Shown one piece after another: positions 13,548 through 16,968 of a stretch of DNA of 16,968 nt; position 1 is the stretch's first letter, and the number at the start of each line of letters is the position of its first letter. The stretch is from JBEATZ01 sp041178545 (GTDB lineage: Bacteria > Planctomycetota > UBA1135 > UBA2386), in assembly GCA_041178545.1 (NCBI GenBank), contig JBEGVB010000102.1:1-16968 (forward strand), given 5' to 3'. The notes beneath the pieces were generated by a model. That model did not search any database. It was not told the DNA's origin and worked only from the letters and a program-made list of their open reading frames with translations. Position numbers and translations under genes: made by a program.

Positions 13548-14000
13548 GCTGCGAAGCCGCGAGAAATGCGCGGGCGCAAGAGGGAGGGGGGTGTTCCGAC
13601 GGCAGCTCCCGTCGCGGTGGTGGACGCGACTCGAATCAACCCAAGTGTGCTTCGAAAAAGCATTTAGGAGGGGAGTGCCGAGCTTTCGGCAAGGCCCGTG
13701 AGTACGGCAATGCCGTATTTTTCCCGGGTCTCGAAGGCCATATTGAGGAAGCAACCCCAGCAGTCAAGGTCTTTCCTCGCCTCGGCGGGCACGGCCGACG
13801 GTTCTGGCCCCTGTTCTGCACCGGTTCTCCCGGCCAGTGCGCCCCGCAACCCGCAGGGACCCGGCCCTCGGCAGCCCCGGGGCGCGAGGCCCGCAACCCT
13901 GTGCACTGGCACGCATGCCGCACCGGCCTACCATCCCTCCCAGGGAGGAGAGTCGGACGGCAACTCGGGCCGTCGCTCCGCCCAAGAAAGCGATCCGGCC
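13548..14000. other. 453-bp divergent intergenic region, structured
   Basis: This lies between the glycosidase start (minus) and the first beta-helix gene (plus). 13548-13640 holds nothing I recognise. 13648-13722 is less GC-rich and has three short hairpins and a T-run (see separate entry). 13833-13910 is bounded by a perfect 8-bp inverted repeat (GCCAGTGC at 13833-13840 and GCACTGGC at 13903-13910), with GCCCCGGGGC in its loop. 13929-13934 is TACCAT, a possible plus-strand -10. 13936-13948 is the dyad CCTCCC-A-GGGAGG and 13956-13974 a 6-bp hairpin (GACGGC/GCCGTC). No convincing protein-coding gene is present; both flanking frames run into this space, but the extensions have low-complexity Arg/Pro/Ala composition. 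Confidence 0.6.
13648..13722 (+). terminator. Three-hairpin stretch ending in a Rho-independent-type terminator
   Basis: On the plus strand, hairpins TGCTT-CGAAA-AAGCA (13648-13662) and TGCCGA-GCTT-TCGGCA (13676-13691) are followed by TACGGC-AAT-GCCGTA (13703-13717) and five T residues (13718-13722). The last is a textbook intrinsic terminator shape, the only clear one in the window. No plus-strand gene lies upstream for it to end. Between the first two hairpins AGGAGG (13666-13671) precedes a GTG that opens an 8-codon frame (13675-13701, VPSFRQGP). It may be the end of a small RNA or a leader attenuator for the beta-helix gene at 14001; chance structure is possible. Confidence 0.45.
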
Positions 14001-15071
14001 ATGCGACGAGCGACGATCCTTGCAGTGCTGTGCAGCGCGGCCCTTGCCGCACAGCAGACCCCCACCAACAGCAACTCCGCTGGAACGGAGGGAACCGTCC
14101 GCACCGTGCCGCGCGCCTACGCAACCATCCAGGCAGCGATCCAGGCAGCGTCGGAAGGCGACCGCATCGTGCTCAGCCCAGGCACCTACTTCGAGAACCT
14201 CGACCTGCTCGGCAAGCGGGTCGTCATCGAGGGAGTCACCGCGCCCGAGCTGACGCGCATCGACGGCAACAGCAAGCTGATGCCGACCCTGCGGGCCACT
14301 TCGAAACAGAGTTCGGGCAGCGTCGTGCGCAACCTGACGATCACGGGTGGAACCGGCCTGCCGAGCGCGGCACTCAAGGCCACCGACTACTACGGAGCCG
14401 GCGTCTGCGCCATGGGAGGAGCCACCCTGCGCCTCGAGAACTGCCACATCGTCGCGAACGGGACCAAGGGCGAAGGGGCGACGTTCGGGGGTGGTGCCTA
14501 TGCAGGCGGAAAGGACACGCGCATCGAACTGGTCCAGTGCCTGGTCCGTGGCAACCATGCATGGGCCACCGGCGGTGCGACCCTTGCCGACATGGAGGCG
14601 ACGGTCGTGCACGACCGCTGCACCATCGTCGGCAACACCGCACGCGCATGGACCTTCGGCCACCAGGGCGGCGTGAGCGTGGCCAACTCCGGCAAGGCCG
14701 TCGTCACCCACTCCATCGTGTGGGACAACGCAGGGTTCCAGGTGCGAGCCTTCGGCCCGCCCTACGACGAGGGCACGAAGATCGACGTGACGTGGTCTGC
14801 CGTGCAGTACGGCATCGAGGGCACGGGCAACCTCCTCAAGGACCCGCGCTTCGTCGACCGGGAGAAGGGTGACTTCCGGCTGCTCCCCGACTCACCGTGC
14901 ATCGACGCGGGTGACCCCAAGGCACTGCGAGACCCGGATGGCACGCCCAGCGACCTCGGTGCACTCCCGGTCGCGCGGGACCTGGGCCCCAAGGACAAAG
15001 TCGAGCCCAAGAGCGAGCCGAGACCGACGGGGCCCGGCGGGACCAAGGGCACGCCGCCGCCAGGGAAGTGA
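14001..15071 (+). CDS. Secreted right-handed parallel beta-helix protein (paralogue A)
   Basis: 356 residues from ATG 14001, chosen because it begins a standard signal peptide (MRRATILAVLCSAALAAQQ, cleavage near residue 17-19); the frame is open 101 codons upstream but that stretch is low-complexity. No good Shine-Dalgarno sequence is adjacent. The mature protein starts with the pectin-lyase-fold entry AYATIQAAIQAASEGDRIVLSPGTYFENL and continues in helical turns (RLENCHIVANG, ATVVHDRCTIVGN, VVTHSIVWDNAG) to the closing motif SPCIDAGDP-DPDGTPSDLGALP. It then has a Lys/Pro/Gly-rich tail of about 25 residues. This is the DUF1565/choice-of-anchor-Q-like architecture of extracellular planctomycete proteins. 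No catalytic Asp set of pectin lyases can be assigned, so it is probably structural or glycan-binding. It is paralogous to the next gene but lacks that gene's C-terminal domain. Confidence 0.85.
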   Translation: MRRATILAVLCSAALAAQQTPTNSNSAGTEGTVRTVPRAYATIQAAIQAASEGDRIVLSPGTYFENLDLLGKRVVIEGVTAPELTRIDGNSKLMPTLRATSKQSSGSVVRNLTITGGTGLPSAALKATDYYGAGVCAMGGATLRLENCHIVANGTKGEGATFGGGAYAGGKDTRIELVQCLVRGNHAWATGGATLADMEATVVHDRCTIVGNTARAWTFGHQGGVSVANSGKAVVTHSIVWDNAGFQVRAFGPPYDEGTKIDVTWSAVQYGIEGTGNLLKDPRFVDREKGDFRLLPDSPCIDAGDPKALRDPDGTPSDLGALPVARDLGPKDKVEPKSEPRPTGPGGTKGTPPPGK

Positions 15072-15174
15072 GTGCGCGCGGCCACCGCGGCAGATTTTCA
15101 CAACTTCCTGTCACACACCCCCGCGACCAGACCTCCTGACCGGTGCAGCGGGGTGTCCCCCGATTCCCCGTTGC

Positions 15175-15215
15175 CCGGACCTGTGTGGAGAGTCTCCACG
15201 GGACACAGCGTCCGG
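15175..15215 (+). other. Large imperfect stem-loop between the two beta-helix genes
   Basis: Nested arms pair CCGGAC (15175-15180) with GTCCGG (15210-15215), CTGTG (15181-15185) with CACAG (15204-15208), and TGGAGA (15186-15191) with TCTCCA (15193-15198), with small bulges at 15209 and 15199-15203. It lies 104 nt after the stop of paralogue A and 133 nt before paralogue B. No T-run follows. It could mark the end of the first transcript, protect its 3' end, or be a leader element. Confidence 0.45.
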
Positions 15216-15241
15216 CTCCCTTACCTGCAAGCGCGCGCAGC

Positions 15242-15256
15242 TCCCCCCACGGGGGA
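15242..15256 (+). other. Short GC hairpin TCCCCC-CAC-GGGGGA
   Basis: A perfect 6-bp stem with a 3-nt loop, followed by AGTTT, between the two beta-helix genes. It resembles a weak terminator stem but has only three T residues. It could end a transcript that reads through the larger stem-loop at 15175-15215. Confidence 0.25.
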
Positions 15257-15275
15257 AGTTTCCAAGTCGCGCGCT

Positions 15276-15306
15276 TTGCGTCACGCGACGCGACCCTGCA
15301 CCTCCT
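15276..15306 (+). promoter_or_regulatory. Leader element B: stem-loop with GTCACGC core plus ACCTCCT box
   Basis: TTGCGTC (15276-15282), loop ACGC, GACGCGA (15287-15293) form seven pairs including one G-T. The core GTCACGC starts at 15280 and ACCTCCT starts at 15300. The same core, a different but also complementary stem, and the same 20-nt offset to ACCTCCT occur before the next secreted-protein gene (16794-16826). ACCTCCT is complementary to the AGGAG of the ribosome site at 15337-15341. Confidence 0.4.
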
Positions 15307-15347
15307 GATGAGGCAGCGCCGGCACCACGGCACCCAAGGAGAACCCC

Positions 15348-16715
15348 ATGCGCGCATCCGCCTGCTGCTTTCTGGCCCTCGCCCTCGCCCCCTCCGTTGC
15401 CGCCCAGACCGTCCTCACGGTCCCGGGCAACCACGCCACCATCCAGGCGGCCATCGCCGCTGCCACCAACGGCACCACGATCCTGGTGCTTCCCGGCACT
15501 TACTTCGAGAACCTCGACCTGCTCGGCAAGCAACTCGTGATCGAGAGCGTCGCGGGCCCAACCCAGACCACTGTCGACGGCAGCGCTGGCAACAACACCG
15601 TGGTCTTCGCTGGCTCGGGTGAGCCCGTGGGCACGCGCATCAAGGGCTTCCGGCTGCGTGGCGGCAACGGCAGGCCGGTGCCGAGCAGCTACGGGTTCGA
15701 CTACTACGGCGGCGGTGCCCATGTGGGCAACGGCAGCTTCCTGCGGCTCGAGAACTGCCACATCGTCGACAACGCGCTCAACACCGGCACCTTTGCGGGA
15801 GGTGTGTACGTGGGAGCCCAAGGCTCACGCGCCGAGGTGTACGGCTGCCTCATCCACAACAACCGTGCATGGGCCTCGGGCGGCGCGACCCTCAGTGACT
15901 ACTACGGCACCATGCTCGTCGAGCGCTGCACCGTGACCGGCAACAGCTCCAACTCGTGGGCCTTCGGCCACCAGGGCGGCATCAGTGCCGCGAACCACGG
16001 CTCCGTGGTGGTGAAGGACTCCATCGTCTGGGGCAACGCCGGCTACCAGATCGCTGCCTTCGGTGCGCCCTACAACGTCGGCACCTCGCTCACCGCTACA
16101 TGGTCCACCGTGCAGGGTGGCTACAGCGGCACCGGCAACCTCTCTGGCGACCCGCGCTTCGTCGCACCGGCCACCGGCGACATGCGCCTCACAGCCGCCT
16201 CGCCGTGCATCGATGCAGGGGACCCATCAAGCCCGCTCGACCCGGACAACACCCGCGCCGACCAGGGCTGCTTCCCCTACTCGCAGGTGAGCGGGGCCTT
16301 CACCGCGTTCGGCACCGGGTGTGCAGGCAGCGTTGGCGTGCCGGTCCTCGGCACCCGCAACGGGTCGCTGCCGCGCATCGGCCAGGGCTTCGATTTGCAA
16401 CTCACCAACCTGCCGCAACTCGCGACCGTGTGCGTGCCGTTCTTCGGCTTCAGCAACACCAGCTCCAACGGCACGCCGTTGCCCGCGAGCCTGGCGGCCT
16501 ACGGCATGCCCGGCTGCACGCTCTACACCAACTGCTTCGGCTCCAGCTTCGTCGTCGGCACGGCTGGAACCGCACGCTGGACGCTGGCCGTGCCAAACCT
16601 CATTGCCATGGTGGGCCTGCACTTCTTCGTGCAGTCGCTGGTCGCGGACCCAGCCGCCGCCAACCCGCTGGGCATGGTCACCAGCAACGCCGGCGACGCG
16701 ACGATCGGCGGCTGA
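15348..16715 (+). CDS. Secreted beta-helix protein with C-terminal planctomycete-type beta domain (paralogue B)
   Basis: 455 residues from ATG 15348, with AAGGAG 6 nt upstream. The signal peptide is MRASACCFLALALAPSVAAQ (cleavage after VAA or thereabouts). Residues about 21-315 form the same right-handed parallel beta-helix as the preceding gene: ATIQAAIAAATNG, GTYFENLDLLGK, RLENCHIVDN, WASGGATLSDYYGT, FGHQGGISAANHG, SIVWGNAGYQ, SPCIDAGDP. From residue 321 it has an extra domain of about 135 residues beginning FGTGCAGSVGVPVLG and containing FDLQLTNLPQ, FFGFSNTSS and HFFVQSLVADPAA. I recognise this as a recurrent C-terminal module of secreted planctomycete proteins, of unknown function; it may serve surface attachment or sorting. 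A 31-nt block is identical to the first paralogue (15501-15531 and 14187-14217), consistent with a tandem duplication that has since diverged. Confidence 0.87.
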   Translation: MRASACCFLALALAPSVAAQTVLTVPGNHATIQAAIAAATNGTTILVLPGTYFENLDLLGKQLVIESVAGPTQTTVDGSAGNNTVVFAGSGEPVGTRIKGFRLRGGNGRPVPSSYGFDYYGGGAHVGNGSFLRLENCHIVDNALNTGTFAGGVYVGAQGSRAEVYGCLIHNNRAWASGGATLSDYYGTMLVERCTVTGNSSNSWAFGHQGGISAANHGSVVVKDSIVWGNAGYQIAAFGAPYNVGTSLTATWSTVQGGYSGTGNLSGDPRFVAPATGDMRLTAASPCIDAGDPSSPLDPDNTRADQGCFPYSQVSGAFTAFGTGCAGSVGVPVLGTRNGSLPRIGQGFDLQLTNLPQLATVCVPFFGFSNTSSNGTPLPASLAAYGMPGCTLYTNCFGSSFVVGTAGTARWTLAVPNLIAMVGLHFFVQSLVADPAAANPLGMVTSNAGDATIGG

Positions 16716-16793
16716 GCGCGGGCAGAACCTCTTCTTTTCGCCGCGGCGCGTTGCGGTTGGCGGAGCACCGCACGAAGTGCGCGTGCTGCACGG

Positions 16794-16826
16794 TTTCGTG
16801 TCACGCACACGAGACCTCGACCTCCT
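16794..16826 (+). promoter_or_regulatory. Leader element C: stem-loop with GTCACGC core plus ACCTCCT box
   Basis: TTTCGTGT (16794-16801), loop CACGC, ACACGAGA (16807-16814) form eight pairs including one G-T. The GTCACGC core starts at 16800 and ACCTCCT at 16820, the same 20-nt offset as in the leader of the preceding gene, while the stem bases differ yet remain complementary. ACCTCCT can pair with AGGAG at 16886-16890, just before the ATG at 16897. Confidence 0.4.
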
Positions 16827-16841
16827 TCTGGGCGGGTCTGA

Positions 16842-16856
16842 CCCCGGAAAGCGGGG
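16842..16856 (+). other. Hairpin CCCCG-GAAAG-CGGGG in the leader of the last gene
   Basis: A perfect 5-bp GC stem with a 5-nt loop, 40 nt before the ATG at 16897 and downstream of leader element C. No T-run follows. Either part of the leader structure or the end of the paralogue B transcript; chance occurrence is possible in this GC-rich DNA. Confidence 0.3.
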
Positions 16857-16896
16857 CGCGGCCATGCACCCCCCCGACCGGCACCAGGAGAGTCCC

Positions 16897-16968
16897 ATGC
16901 CACGCATCCGCAAGGCAACGAGCCTCGCGCTCCTCGCCCTCGGTGCGTCGCTGGGGGCGACCACGGCG
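16897..16968 (+). CDS. Start of a secreted protein (3' truncated by window)
   Basis: Only the first 24 codons are inside the window. ATG 16897 has AGGAG (16886-16890) at ideal spacing, and the frame opens with a classic signal peptide: basic start (MPRIRKATS) then a hydrophobic run (LALLALGASLGA) and a likely Ala-rich cleavage region. It is the third signal-peptide gene in a row on this strand and shares a leader element with paralogue B, so it may be another member of the same secreted group. The product cannot be named. Confidence 0.7.
   Translation, partial: MPRIRKATSLALLALGASLGATTA

Noticed and set aside
11103..13667. Very long plus-strand open frame (854 codons) antisense to the glycosidase and PLP-enzyme genes
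   Set aside because: Its translation is His/Arg/Ala/Val/Leu-rich low complexity without domain motifs, while the minus strand encodes two recognisable enzymes. Long antisense frames are expected in GC-rich DNA.
13833..13910. 8-bp inverted repeat GCCAGTGC/GCACTGGC as possible mobile-element ends
   Set aside because: Only 62 bp lie between the arms, there is no flanking target duplication and no transposase; more likely RNA structure or chance.
13698..14000. Upstream extension of the first beta-helix gene to an ATG/GTG near 13698-13710
   Set aside because: It would add about 100 Arg/Pro/Ala-rich residues in front of a good signal peptide that begins at 14001 and would place the terminator hairpin inside the coding region.
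1..16968. Search by eye for tRNA, rRNA, CRISPR arrays, insertion sequences, toxin-antitoxin pairs or defence genes
   Set aside because: No repeat-spacer pattern, transposase, cloverleaf or nuclease/toxin motif was recognised in any part of the window.

Overview
The window is one contiguous, very GC-rich piece of chromosome that looks like Planctomycetota, probably one of the deep-sea or marine-type lineages. The clues are a long protein of stacked carboxypeptidase-regulatory-like beta-sandwiches, tandem secreted parallel beta-helix proteins with the 'SPCIDAGDP...DPD' ending, a C-terminal 'FGTGC' beta domain that I know mainly from planctomycete secretomes, BNR-4 and GMC/Tat-subunit sugar genes, and frequent GTG starts. 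This assignment is an inference; no rRNA or marker gene is present. I see no tRNA, rRNA, CRISPR array, insertion sequence or phage gene.

Layout. (1) 1-441 (+): the C-terminal end of a CCA-adding tRNA nucleotidyltransferase. (2) 445-3186 (-): a membrane-anchored 913-residue protein with eight carboxypeptidase-regulatory-like repeats, convergent with (1). (3) 3369-4781 (+): a complete M24B metallopeptidase (Xaa-Pro aminopeptidase type), divergent from (2). (4) 4794-5485 (-): a small Cys-rich protein preceded by a universal stress protein. (5) 5650-6204 (+): a two-CBS-domain protein divergent from the stress protein. (6) 6210-13547 (-): six co-directional, tightly packed genes. In transcription order these are an (alpha/alpha)6-barrel glycosidase, a serine racemase-like PLP enzyme, a BNR-4 lipoprotein, then after 91 bp a Tat-exported gluconate 2-dehydrogenase subunit-3-like protein, a GMC oxidoreductase and a lectin/glucanase-fold lipoprotein. 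(7) 14001-16968 (+): two paralogous secreted beta-helix proteins in tandem, then the start of a third secreted protein.

How the genes may work together. The most coherent unit is 6210-13547. The GMC enzyme has no signal peptide, but it overlaps by 4 bp a gene carrying a textbook twin-arginine signal, so the pair is probably exported folded together, as in gluconate/FAD-sugar dehydrogenases and glucose 3-dehydrogenases. The lipoprotein that follows has the fold seen in 3-keto-disaccharide hydrolase (DUF1080-like) proteins. With a BNR-4 lipoprotein and a glycosidase in the same run, the locus reads as a periplasmic oxidise-then-cleave route for a glycan, although substrate and chemistry are not visible in the sequence. 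No cytochrome subunit is present.

The intergenic regions contain several inverted repeats. The most interesting is a stem-loop with a common GTCACGC core but different stems, lying exactly 20 nt upstream of an ACCTCCT (anti-Shine-Dalgarno) box in the leaders of two adjacent secreted-protein genes. There is also a three-hairpin stretch ending in a T-run at 13648-13722 that no neighbouring gene explains.
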